A stretch of 64,000 nucleotides of DNA. Source: Calditrichota bacterium. GTDB taxonomy: Bacteria > Zhuqueibacterota > Zhuqueibacteria > Zhuqueibacterales > Geothermadaptataceae. Both the position numbers and the translations under genes were made by a program. This document shows positions 35,410 through 44,167 of the stretch, piece by piece (within the stretch, counting starts at the first letter, position 1; each line of letters opens with the position of its first letter). The stretch spans positions 62,001 to 126,000 of the forward strand of contig QQUE01000007.1 in the NCBI GenBank assembly GCA_008501765.1. Reading direction: 5' to 3'. Below the pieces are notes generated by a model that saw only the letters and a list, made by a program, of their open reading frames with translations, had not been told where the DNA came from and did not search any database.

Positions 35410-37155
35410 GTGTCCACACTAACTGACGGCCAGGGGCGAATTATCCGCAAAGGGCCGTACCCTGAACTGACTCCCCACGCTGTATTTGTCGGCTATTTTC
35501 TCGGCGTGCTTATCGCTTTGAGTATTGGCTATGCTGCACTCATCCTCGGCTTTTCAATCGAAGGATCTGAGCTCGCTGCAATTCTTGGTTTTGGAATCCT
35601 GCGCGGATTGATGAATCGAACCAGTATCGTTGAGAACAATATTAATCAGACTGTTGCCAGTGCTGTTAACAGCGCTTCAGCCGGGATGATGTTTTCAGTA
35701 CCGGCGTTGTTTATTCTTGAACAAACTGAGTTTAATGCAATCGTCATGGTGTTTTCTTGTATTGCCGGTGGAATTCTGGGGGTCGCTTTTATTATTCCTC
35801 TGCGCAAGCAAATGATCGATTTTGAGCGGCTTACCTATCCCGGCGGCGTGGCTGTGGCCACAATCCTGAAATCTCCGGGCGCCGGCATTCGCAAAGCTAT
35901 TTATCTCATTGCAGGAGCCGGACTCAGTGCAATCATCCATTTTATCAGCCAGACAACCGGTTTTGAAAATTGGGATGTTGGTGCATTGTTGGGTTTGCCG
36001 GACTACATGAATGGAATTTGGTATGTTTCTCTGATGACAATCGGCGTTGGTTTTATTGCGGGCAAAGGCGGGGTCTTTTTTATTATTGGCGGTTATATTT
36101 GTTATTGGATTTTAGCCCCGGCGCTCTCCGGCCTCGATCTGCTACCCACACCCGAAACTTTAGCCGCCGCCGGCCAGACAATGCCCGGTTATCTGCGGCT
36201 TTCCCTCTTTCGTCCTGTTGGTATTGGAATGCTCATCGGTGGCGCACTCACGGGAATTGTTCTTGCATTGCCACTAATCGTAAGTGCGATTAAAAGCATG
36301 CAGATGGCTTCAAAAGTTAAATCAGCGATTTCTCAGGATGAAATGCCAATTAAATTGCTTTATTTTGCCATCGCCGGAGCTACATTATTGCTCTTTGTCA
36401 TCGCGATAAATTCAACTGCAGAAATGGGTATAATTCGTGGCTCATTAATGGCTCTTTTGGGCACGTTGTGGATTTGGGTCGCCGGGGTCATTTTATCAGA
36501 ATGTATCGGTCGCACAAACTGGTCGCCCCTCAGCGGAATGACGCTGATTGCAGTCACGATATTAATTATCATCAGCTCCGGATTGGGTGACAAAGCTGCC
36601 ATCATTTCATCGATAATGGTTGGCGCTGCCGCTTGCGTGGCCATGTCGCAGGCCACCGATTTGATGCTCGATTTAAAAACAGGCTACTTGCTCGGTGCAT
36701 CCCCGCGTCAGCAGCAGACAGGGCAGTTTCTCGGCACGTGGCTGGGGCCAATTGTCATTATGGCCTTAATATTTGTTTTGCATAACGCTTACGGTCTTGG
36801 CAGTGACCGGCTTCCTGCTCCACAGGGCCAGGCATTGGCGTCGATGATTACTGGAATTTTAGGCGGCGAAGTGCCGGTGCAAAAGTATGTTGCAGGAGCA
36901 GGCCTGGGCGCCATTTTGAGTATGAGCGGCGTTGGCGGATTGGGCGTTCTCGTTGGGCTCGGATTTTATCTGCCGTTTAATATCGTTCTAACTTATAGCA
37001 TTGGCAGTCTGTTGCGTGTTTTTACCGACTGGAAAATGGGCCACCGTTTTGGCGATGAAGTGGGAATTCCGGTTGCGGCCGGGCTTATCGTCGGGGAAGC
37101 GCTTGTGGGTGTTGGTTTTGCAATTTATTATATCATCGTCGGCGGCATAGGTTAG
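35410..37155 (+). CDS. OPT family oligopeptide transporter
   Basis: The 581-aa polytopic membrane protein (about 14 helices) has the OPT-family look: GYAALILGFSIEGSELAAILG, NNINQTVASAVNSASAGMMF, RLTYPGGVAVA and KTGYLLGASPRQQQ (cited in parts). The ribosome-binding site GGAGG precedes a GTG start. Bacterial OPT members transport small peptides or metal chelates by proton symport; the substrate cannot be read here. The 181-aa unknown gene follows by 11 nt and lgt by 7 nt more, forming one operon. Confidence 0.88.
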   Translation: MSTLTDGQGRIIRKGPYPELTPHAVFVGYFLGVLIALSIGYAALILGFSIEGSELAAILGFGILRGLMNRTSIVENNINQTVASAVNSASAGMMFSVPALFILEQTEFNAIVMVFSCIAGGILGVAFIIPLRKQMIDFERLTYPGGVAVATILKSPGAGIRKAIYLIAGAGLSAIIHFISQTTGFENWDVGALLGLPDYMNGIWYVSLMTIGVGFIAGKGGVFFIIGGYICYWILAPALSGLDLLPTPETLAAAGQTMPGYLRLSLFRPVGIGMLIGGALTGIVLALPLIVSAIKSMQMASKVKSAISQDEMPIKLLYFAIAGATLLLFVIAINSTAEMGIIRGSLMALLGTLWIWVAGVILSECIGRTNWSPLSGMTLIAVTILIIISSGLGDKAAIISSIMVGAAACVAMSQATDLMLDLKTGYLLGASPRQQQTGQFLGTWLGPIVIMALIFVLHNAYGLGSDRLPAPQGQALASMITGILGGEVPVQKYVAGAGLGAILSMSGVGGLGVLVGLGFYLPFNIVLTYSIGSLLRVFTDWKMGHRFGDEVGIPVAAGLIVGEALVGVGFAIYYIIVGGIG

Positions 37156-37166
37156 GAGAAGAAAAA

Positions 37167-37712
37167 ATGAATATGAAAACTATTGGTTATTTGCTATTGA
37201 CTGCTGGCGTGCTTGGTGGGTCTCTGATAAGTGTGCTCGAAGTTCTTGAAGTAAACTGGATTAATTTCATCGGCGCCGTGGTCGTCGCTTTGGTGGGAAT
37301 TATTATCGTTCGACGTGAGATATCTAAGGAAAGTACTTCCGAAGGAAAGATTGCCGGAAATATACAAGACATTGCCGAGAGCCTTGATAAAATTGTTGAC
37401 GAACTAGCCGTAATTAACACCGGCAACACAGATGAGGGTCCAGAAGATCCTTACAAAGTTCACGGCCAACTGGATGTCAATTTGCCGGGTTACTTTGATA
37501 AATTCGTTGAAGCACGTGGCAGTCTTGGCCATGTATACGGACTTCAGGTTTACGCTGATATTATGAACAGTTTTGCGGCTGGAGAAAGGTATGTCAACCG
37601 CGTTTGGTCAGCCTCAGCCGATGGCTATATCGATGAAAGCCGGGAATATCTCAACCGGGCTCAGGAACAGTTTCTTGAAGCACAACAAAAATTTAAAGCA
37701 CTGAAATCATAA
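37167..37712 (+). CDS. Small membrane-anchored protein of unknown function
   Basis: The 181-aa protein has two N-terminal hydrophobic helices (residues 5-25 and 31-48) and then a soluble, helical domain of about 130 residues with no family I recognise. The tail (DESREYLNRAQEQFLEAQQKFKAL, in parts) is a likely coiled coil. The helices place the domain in the cytoplasm if both N and C ends are inside. It sits between the OPT transporter and lgt and may be a transporter accessory protein. Confidence 0.7.
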   Translation: MNMKTIGYLLLTAGVLGGSLISVLEVLEVNWINFIGAVVVALVGIIIVRREISKESTSEGKIAGNIQDIAESLDKIVDELAVINTGNTDEGPEDPYKVHGQLDVNLPGYFDKFVEARGSLGHVYGLQVYADIMNSFAAGERYVNRVWSASADGYIDESREYLNRAQEQFLEAQQKFKALKS

Positions 37713-37722
37713 AAGAGGAATG

Positions 37723-38520
37723 ATGGAACCAACTTATTTTATTTGGGATGTAAGCCCGGAAATTACATCAATCGGCCCATTGAGCCTGCGCTGGTACAGC
37801 CTGTGTTTTATGCTCACTTTTTTAATCGGGCTGTTTATCATGCGAATTATATTTAAAAAAGAAGGTAAAAAACTTGCTGATGTCGACCCGCTTTTTATTC
37901 ACATGATGGCCGGAACGGCAATTGGCGCCCGGCTCGGACATTGCCTGTTTTATGATCCGCTGTACTATTTGAGTAATCCCATCGATATTCTCAAAGTCTG
38001 GGAGGGAGGGCTGGCCAGCCACGGCGGTGCGATCGGGATTTTGATTGCATTGTGGCTTTACGCAAGAAATCGCAAAGATCAACCGCTAATGTGGGTTTTT
38101 GATCGCCTTGTTATTCCATCGGCGCTGGGTGGTTTTTTCATTCGGCTGGGCAACTTTTTCAACTCAGAGATTCTCGGAACCCCGACGGATGTTTCCTGGG
38201 CGATAATCTTCAAACGTTATGATCTGGTGCCACGCCACCCGACGATGCTGTACGAATCATTCGGCTATCTGTTGATTTTTCTGGTGCTGGCCTGGGTCTA
38301 CAAACATTACGATGGGAAAATACCGGAAGGGCTAACCTTTGGATTGTTTTTTCTGCTCATATTCGCCTGGCGGTTTTTTGCTGAATTTTATAAAATGCAC
38401 CAGGCTGCATTTGGAGAAGAAATGATGTTAAGCATGGGGCAGATTTTAAGTATTCCAGCCATATTGATGGGTGGATATTTCGTGATTAAAGCATTAAAAA
38501 TTATACCGGCGCCAAAATAA
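37723..38520 (+). CDS. lgt: Prolipoprotein diacylglyceryl transferase
   Basis: This inner-membrane enzyme of about 265 residues transfers diacylglyceryl from phosphatidylglycerol to the lipobox cysteine, the first step of lipoprotein maturation, and so serves the several lipoproteins in this window. Typical blocks are LRWYSLCFMLTFLIG, GGLASHGGAIGI, IRLGNFFNSEILG, PRHPTMLYE and WRFFAEFYK. ATG 37723 fits the GAGGA site better than ATG 37720. It ends in a strong shared terminator. Confidence 0.95.
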   Translation: MEPTYFIWDVSPEITSIGPLSLRWYSLCFMLTFLIGLFIMRIIFKKEGKKLADVDPLFIHMMAGTAIGARLGHCLFYDPLYYLSNPIDILKVWEGGLASHGGAIGILIALWLYARNRKDQPLMWVFDRLVIPSALGGFFIRLGNFFNSEILGTPTDVSWAIIFKRYDLVPRHPTMLYESFGYLLIFLVLAWVYKHYDGKIPEGLTFGLFFLLIFAWRFFAEFYKMHQAAFGEEMMLSMGQILSIPAILMGGYFVIKALKIIPAPK

Positions 38521-38563
38521 AATTTCATGGTGCGATGTTTGGAAAACTTCGCACCATGAAATT
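38521..38563. terminator. Bidirectional terminator between lgt and the metal permease
   Basis: AATTTCATGGTGCGA and TCGCACCATGAAATT form a perfect 15-bp stem with a 13-nt loop between two convergent genes. The A/T ends provide only a short T run on either strand, but the stem is very stable. Confidence 0.8.
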
Positions 38564-38570
38564 AATTCTA

Positions 38571-39350
38571 CTAAAACAATCCTTCGACAACTCCAATCTC
38601 ATACATGAGAAAACAACCGAAAACGATACTCAGGACGGCAGCGCTCATTTGCACATAATTAAACCATTTTTCAAAGCGGTTATGGGCGACGAGAAACGGG
38701 ATGCTGAGTAGAGCACTCATAAACATCATGCCACCGACGGAACCAACGCCAAAAACAACGATGTAAATCACGGCCCAGAACTTTGAAGTAATCGTTGCTA
38801 AAATCATCAACATCAGAGCAGCGGAACCGGCAAAACCGTGGACGAGGCCAATAAAAAGAGACCGCCCCCGATACGCGTGATCGTGGTGCCAGTTGTTTTT
38901 GGCTTTTTCGTTGTGTTGTTTGTCCTCATTGTTCGTGTGGAAATGAGGATGAATGTGGCGATATCCATCATGTGTGTGCTCGTGCAAATGGAATGAGACG
39001 CGGCGAAATATTTTATAAATCAAAGCTAATCCGAGATATACCAGCATGATACCGACAAGAAACTCGAGCAATAACGCGACTTTTTCCGGCAATTGATATT
39101 GAAAAGCGATGACGATTGTCCCCAAAAAGAGGAGCGCTGCCGTATGCCCCAATCCCCACATTATACCTGCTTTAGATGCTGCTTTCCAATCCTTGCTCTG
39201 TGATACAATTGTTGTAACGGCGATCAGGTGATCCGCATCGAGTGCATGTTTGAGGCCGAGAAAGAATCCAAGAGAGATGATGGCCCACAAGCTTGTTTCA
39301 GAAGGAGTACCAGCGACAGAAATCAGATTCAGGGAAATGGTCGTTATCAT
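38571..39350 (-). CDS. Nickel/cobalt permease (NiCoT/UreH-like family)
   Basis: About 259 residues from ATG 39350, preferred over the track ATG 39410 because AAGGGTG lies 5 nt ahead. LGLKHALDADHLIAVTT is the metal-binding HAxDADH motif of the nickel/cobalt permease family. A histidine-rich cytoplasmic loop (HLHEHTHDGYRHIHPHFH, then HHDH) follows helix three. GLVHGFAGSAALM is the second family motif. The protein should move Ni2+ or Co2+ across the inner membrane; import or export cannot be decided. No urease, hydrogenase or cobalamin gene is adjacent. Confidence 0.85.
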   Translation of the reverse strand: MITTISLNLISVAGTPSETSLWAIISLGFFLGLKHALDADHLIAVTTIVSQSKDWKAASKAGIMWGLGHTAALLFLGTIVIAFQYQLPEKVALLLEFLVGIMLVYLGLALIYKIFRRVSFHLHEHTHDGYRHIHPHFHTNNEDKQHNEKAKNNWHHDHAYRGRSLFIGLVHGFAGSAALMLMILATITSKFWAVIYIVVFGVGSVGGMMFMSALLSIPFLVAHNRFEKWFNYVQMSAAVLSIVFGCFLMYEIGVVEGLF

Positions 39351-39410
39351 AAAAACACCCTTAATTATACTTAGAGATTTTGAGAAATAAAAAGATAGCG
39401 ATGTTTTCAT

Positions 39411-39841
39411 GAATTGCTATATTTTTATTGATTTCGATTAAAATTGTTCTGGTTTTTGGAACTAAATTTCCTAAGTCACCAATGGATTGTGTTCTATTTT
39501 AGGCTTAAATTAGCCAGTGAATTTCGAAGTTCTGGAATATCATTTGATTTCTGCTAAATATCAATTATTTTACATTACTGCATTTACAGCACGGTAAAAG
39601 CAATTTCGAATAATTCATCCTGCTTATGTGCATTATTAGAATTTTCCTCATTTCTGAGACGTAAGATTTTAACTTAACTTCTATTTTAACGCAATAACGT
39701 TTAAATAGAAGTATGCGTCTAAGTATTTCTCGCCGTTGCCTCTTTCATTCTTTGCACATAAGGGGAAAAATCAGTGAGACTTTTTTTCAATAAATAATGA
39801 AATCGGTCAACCAAAAATGAATGAAAGGAGATGATTTATTT
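39411..39841. promoter_or_regulatory. Divergent intergenic region with a long hairpin
   Basis: ACTTCTATTTTAACG (39677-39691) and CGTTTAAATAGAAGT (39698-39712) form a 15-bp stem with one mismatch and a 6-nt loop. It lies between the divergent permease and radical SAM genes and could be an operator or an RNA hairpin in the radical SAM leader. The rest (39411-39676, 39713-39841) is AT-rich with no recognisable riboswitch or small gene. Confidence 0.45.
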
Positions 39842-41152
39842 ATGTTTGAACCTCCAATTATTCAATCAGATAAATCAAAATATAAAGCATATGGTCTGAG
39901 AAATTTTCACAAGATACCTCAGTTAAGTAAATTATCCAGCAAAATGAAATTTGAGATCGATGTTGTCGCTCGGATATTTCCGTTTAAAACAAATAACTAT
40001 GTCATAAATGAACTTATTCGCTGGGAAAATGTCCCCGATGATCCTATTTTCCGGCTGACATTTCCACAGAAAGAGATGTTGCTACCCGGACATTTTCAGC
40101 GGATTGCCAACCTGCTACAGCTCGGCGCTGAGAAAGATGAAATCGATCGTGAAATTAATAAAATTCACGCTGAACTAAATCCCCATCCTGCCGGACAAAT
40201 GGAGGATAATGTACCGTTATTGGATGGCGAGCGCCTCTCCGGAATTCAGCACAAATATCGCGAAACACTTTTATTTTTTCCGAGCAAAGGACAGACTTGT
40301 CATGCCTATTGTTCATTTTGTTTTCGGTGGCCCCAATTTATTGGAAACGATGCTTATAAAATTGCACTACATGAAACTTCTCATGTCGTTAAATACTTGC
40401 GAAAACACCCTGAAATTTCTGATGTTCTGATAACTGGTGGCGATCCGATGATTATGAAAGCCCAGACATTGCAGCATTATATTGAACCGATATTGAAAGC
40501 GGATTTACCGGGATGCCGGACAATTCGCATCGGCACAAAATCGCTGTCTTTTTGGCCGTACAAATACTTGATTGGCTCCGAAGCTGAAGAGACTTTAGCA
40601 CTTTTCAAACGCATTGTTGACTCCGGCAAACATCTGGCTATAATGGCTCATTTCTCCCATCCCCGGGAATTAAGCACGAAAGCAGTTCGTTTGGCGATTA
40701 AACGTATTCGAAAAACAGGCGCAGAAATCAGGACACAATCACCAATTCTCAGGCGAATTAACGATGATCCGGATGTCTGGTCACAAATGTGGAAGAAACA
40801 AATCAGTCTCGGCTGCATACCATATTACATGTTTGTCGTGCGTAATACTGGCGCGCAACATTACTATGGCTTACCTCTTCAGCAAACGTACAATATATTT
40901 AAAAATGCCTACCAACAGGTGAGTGGACTGGCGCGCACAGTTCGCGGTCCAAGCATGTCCACTTTGCCTGGAAAAATTCAAATTATCGGGATATTTGAAA
41001 TTCACGGTGAGAAAGTTTTTGGATTGAATATGCTGCAATCGAGAAATCCGGAACTCGTGATGAAACCGTTTTTTGCGAAATATAATCCCAATGCCACCTG
41101 GCTCGACCAACTTAAGCCTGCCTTCGGCGAGAAAAAATTTCCCTTTGAATGA
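39842..41152 (+). CDS. KamA-like radical SAM protein (lysine 2,3-aminomutase family)
   Basis: About 436 residues from ATG 39842; AAAGGAG lies ahead of this codon and inside the track's longer frame. The [4Fe-4S] motif is CHAYCSFC (Cys153, 157, 160; CX3CX2C), and VLITGGDPMIM is the GGDP motif shared by lysine 2,3-aminomutases. A lysine in LPGKIQ stands near where KamA binds PLP. The segment after the cluster (FRWPQF) differs from the classical CTRRR, so this belongs to an uncharacterised branch. The substrate could be an amino acid or a protein. No beta-lysine acetyltransferase or fermentation gene is adjacent. Confidence 0.85.
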   Translation: MFEPPIIQSDKSKYKAYGLRNFHKIPQLSKLSSKMKFEIDVVARIFPFKTNNYVINELIRWENVPDDPIFRLTFPQKEMLLPGHFQRIANLLQLGAEKDEIDREINKIHAELNPHPAGQMEDNVPLLDGERLSGIQHKYRETLLFFPSKGQTCHAYCSFCFRWPQFIGNDAYKIALHETSHVVKYLRKHPEISDVLITGGDPMIMKAQTLQHYIEPILKADLPGCRTIRIGTKSLSFWPYKYLIGSEAEETLALFKRIVDSGKHLAIMAHFSHPRELSTKAVRLAIKRIRKTGAEIRTQSPILRRINDDPDVWSQMWKKQISLGCIPYYMFVVRNTGAQHYYGLPLQQTYNIFKNAYQQVSGLARTVRGPSMSTLPGKIQIIGIFEIHGEKVFGLNMLQSRNPELVMKPFFAKYNPNATWLDQLKPAFGEKKFPFE

Positions 41153-41213
41153 AAATTTAGTTATAATCCCAGCTAATTGGAACTCATTTAATAATAAAGC
41201 AACGGTAAAATAG

Positions 41214-44048
41214 ATGAAAGCCTATGCTATAATCGTCATCTTTTTCATATCGATTTATTTTTATTCATGTGCAGGAAAAAACTCAAAATCGACTGAATCT
41301 CCACCAATAAAATCATCTCTCCATGAACAATCGAAATTGGCAATCGATCCGGCGATTACCATTGGCAAATTGGATAACGGTCTCACATATTATATTCGAA
41401 AAAACCAGAAGCCGGAAAAACGGGCTGAGCTACGGCTGGTAGTCAATGTTGGGTCGGTGCTCGAAGATGACGACCAATTGGGGCTGGCACATTTTGTTGA
41501 GCATATGGCCTTCAATGGTACAAAGGATTTCGCCAAACAGGAAATTATCGACTATCTCGAACGCATCGGGACACGTTTCGGAGCTGATTTAAACGCGTCA
41601 ACAAGTTTCGACGAGACTATTTATAAATTGCGTGTGCCTACGGACAGCCTGGAAATTCTTGAAAAAGCTTTCCATATTTTAGAAGAATGGGCACACAACA
41701 TCGCTTTTGATTCCCTCGAAATCGAAAAAGAACGCGGCGTCGTCCTTGAAGAATGGCGCTCCGGTCGTGGTGCCAACGCACGCATGCTCGATCAACAATT
41801 GCCGGTAATGCTGAAAAATTCGCGCTATGCTCAACGCCTGCCAATCGGCACACCTGAAAATTTGGCTGAATTTACTCACAAAAGCTTGAAGCAGTTTTAT
41901 AAAGATTGGTACCGTCCTGAGCTCATGGCTGTTATCGCGGTTGGTGATTTTGATAAAACCCACATCGAATCATTGATAAAAAATTATTTCAACTCTTTGG
42001 CCACACAAACAGAACCGAGACCGCGCCAACTGTTCCCCGTTCCGGGGCACGAAGATGAACTTTTTGCCATTGCAACGGATGCAGAAGCTGTGCAAACAAT
42101 TGTTCAAGTGATGTACAAACACCCGGTTCGCGAAGAAGGTACGCCTGCGGACTACCGACGCGGTATATTGGCGCAACTTTTTAATACGATGCTCAACAAC
42201 CGTTTTGGCGAAAGGGTACAAAAACCAAATCCGCCATTTATCATTGCGCAATCGATGTACGGAAGTATGCTGAGAACGAAAGATACTTATAATTTACTGG
42301 CGCTTGTAGCAGAAGATAAACTGCTTTCCGGGCTGGAAGCGCTGTTAACTGAAGCAGAACGGATTAAACAGCATGGTTTCACAGAATCGGAATTGGCGCG
42401 AGAAAAAATAAATGTTCTCCGGGCTATGGAAAAAGCTTTTGAGGAGCGTGAAAAAACCAATTCCGGTTCCTATGCCGCTGAATATATCCGGAATTTTCTC
42501 AGCGCTGAACCAATTCCCGGGATTGCGGTTGAATTGGAACTTTATCGAAAATTTTTGCCAGAAATTGCAGTAGATGAAATTAACCAATTGGCACACGAAT
42601 GGATTACGGAAGAAAATCGAGTTGTCGTTGTCAATGCTCCGGAAAAAGAGGGCATAGATATTCCAGATGTGAGTGAGTTTCAAGCTGTTTTTGTGAACGT
42701 GACTGACAAGAAACTCGAACCTTATGTGGATGAAGTGGCAGGAATCGGACTCATGGCCGCTCCTCCGCAGCCGGGCCGCGTTATTGTTACCCGAAAAAAT
42801 AAAGAGCTTGATACAGCCGAAATGCTTTTGGGCAATGGAATTCGTGTTTTTCTCAAATCAACGAATTTCAAGGAAGATCAGGTTCTGTTTTCTGGCTATA
42901 GTCCTGGTGGCACATCTTTGATTGCAGATGAAGATTATATTGCAGGTTCGACTGCCGCAACCGTTGTTGAAAATGGCGGCATCGGCGAGCTTGATCAAAT
43001 TCAATTGGAAAAAATTTTGGCAGGCAAAGTTGTCAATGTTTCACCCTATATTTCTTCCCTGGATGAAGGAATCAGTGGCGGTGCATCACCAAAAGATTTA
43101 GAAACCATGTTTCAACTTATCCATCTGACATTTACAGCTCCTCGCAAGGACAGCACTGCATTTCTTGCCTACCAGCAACGGTTGCAACAATATATCGCCA
43201 ACATAAAGGCCAGCCCGGAATCGGCCTTTCAGGATACTTTGCAAGTGACTATGGCGAATTATCATTACCGGGCGCGCCCGGTAACGGACGCCTATTTTGT
43301 GGAAATGGATTTACAAACATCTTTTGACTTTTATAAAGAGCGTTTCGCGGACGCCAGCGATTTTACATTTTTTATCGTAGGTAATTTTGAGTTGAAGACG
43401 ATTAAACCCCTGATAAAAACATATATCGCGAGCCTCCCGACTATAAACAGAAATGAAAACTGGAAGGATGTCGGCCTGCGTGCACCCAAGGGTATAATTA
43501 AAAAAGTGGTCAAGCGTGGCCAGGAACCAAAAAGCCAAACACAGATTGTTTTCAATGCACCTTTTGAATGGAGCAGGCAAGAGCGTCACAATTTGCAATC
43601 GACTGTGAGTGTGCTGCGCATTATGTTGCGAGAGAGATTGCGGGAAGCAATGGGTGGCACTTATGGTGTTGGAATCAGTGCCGACTATACCGATAAACCG
43701 GATACCAATTGCTCGATCAGCATTAATTTTGGCAGTGATCCCAAGCGAGCAGAAGAGTTAACGGCAGCGATTTTTGATGAAATTAACAACCTGCTTTCTA
43801 ATGGACCAAGTAAAAAAAATATACTCAAAGTTCAGGAGACGCAGCGACGTGAATACGAAGTATCACTTGAACAGAATGGCAGCTGGTTGCACTGGTTAAA
43901 GTTTTACCACGAACATGGTGAAAACCCAAATGAAATTCTTAATTACTCAACCATTGTCGATAAACTGAATGCTGCATCTATTCAGGCCACGGCGAAAAAA
44001 TATTTGGACATGCAGAATTATGTGCAGATAAGACTGATGCCGGAATAA
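41214..44048 (+). CDS. M16 (pitrilysin-type) zinc protease, lipoprotein
   Basis: The 944-aa protein has a probable lipobox (FYSC, Cys19) and two M16 halves. The first carries the inverted zinc motif HFVEH (residues 93-97) and the downstream Glu ligand region LEEWRSGRG near 180. The second half lacks the motif, as usual for the substrate-enclosing domain, but keeps the family end region RERLREAMGGTYGVG. It should degrade or process peptides in the periplasm or at the outer membrane. It begins 61 nt after the radical SAM gene and may be co-transcribed with it. Confidence 0.92.
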   Translation: MKAYAIIVIFFISIYFYSCAGKNSKSTESPPIKSSLHEQSKLAIDPAITIGKLDNGLTYYIRKNQKPEKRAELRLVVNVGSVLEDDDQLGLAHFVEHMAFNGTKDFAKQEIIDYLERIGTRFGADLNASTSFDETIYKLRVPTDSLEILEKAFHILEEWAHNIAFDSLEIEKERGVVLEEWRSGRGANARMLDQQLPVMLKNSRYAQRLPIGTPENLAEFTHKSLKQFYKDWYRPELMAVIAVGDFDKTHIESLIKNYFNSLATQTEPRPRQLFPVPGHEDELFAIATDAEAVQTIVQVMYKHPVREEGTPADYRRGILAQLFNTMLNNRFGERVQKPNPPFIIAQSMYGSMLRTKDTYNLLALVAEDKLLSGLEALLTEAERIKQHGFTESELAREKINVLRAMEKAFEEREKTNSGSYAAEYIRNFLSAEPIPGIAVELELYRKFLPEIAVDEINQLAHEWITEENRVVVVNAPEKEGIDIPDVSEFQAVFVNVTDKKLEPYVDEVAGIGLMAAPPQPGRVIVTRKNKELDTAEMLLGNGIRVFLKSTNFKEDQVLFSGYSPGGTSLIADEDYIAGSTAATVVENGGIGELDQIQLEKILAGKVVNVSPYISSLDEGISGGASPKDLETMFQLIHLTFTAPRKDSTAFLAYQQRLQQYIANIKASPESAFQDTLQVTMANYHYRARPVTDAYFVEMDLQTSFDFYKERFADASDFTFFIVGNFELKTIKPLIKTYIASLPTINRNENWKDVGLRAPKGIIKKVVKRGQEPKSQTQIVFNAPFEWSRQERHNLQSTVSVLRIMLRERLREAMGGTYGVGISADYTDKPDTNCSISINFGSDPKRAEELTAAIFDEINNLLSNGPSKKNILKVQETQRREYEVSLEQNGSWLHWLKFYHEHGENPNEILNYSTIVDKLNAASIQATAKKYLDMQNYVQIRLMPE

Positions 44049-44167
44049 TTTTTGATAAATATTTTGCGTCAGCGGAAGTTGCCGTTTTTTAAACCCAAAT
44101 TGTGATATCGATCGCCATGAAAATGGCTGTTGAAAATTGTACTTTAACTCATTTTGAAAGGCTGAAA

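Noticed and set aside
39411-39676. Cobalamin or Ni/Co riboswitch upstream of the metal permease
   Set aside because: No conserved core or multi-stem structure could be recognised in the AT-rich leader.
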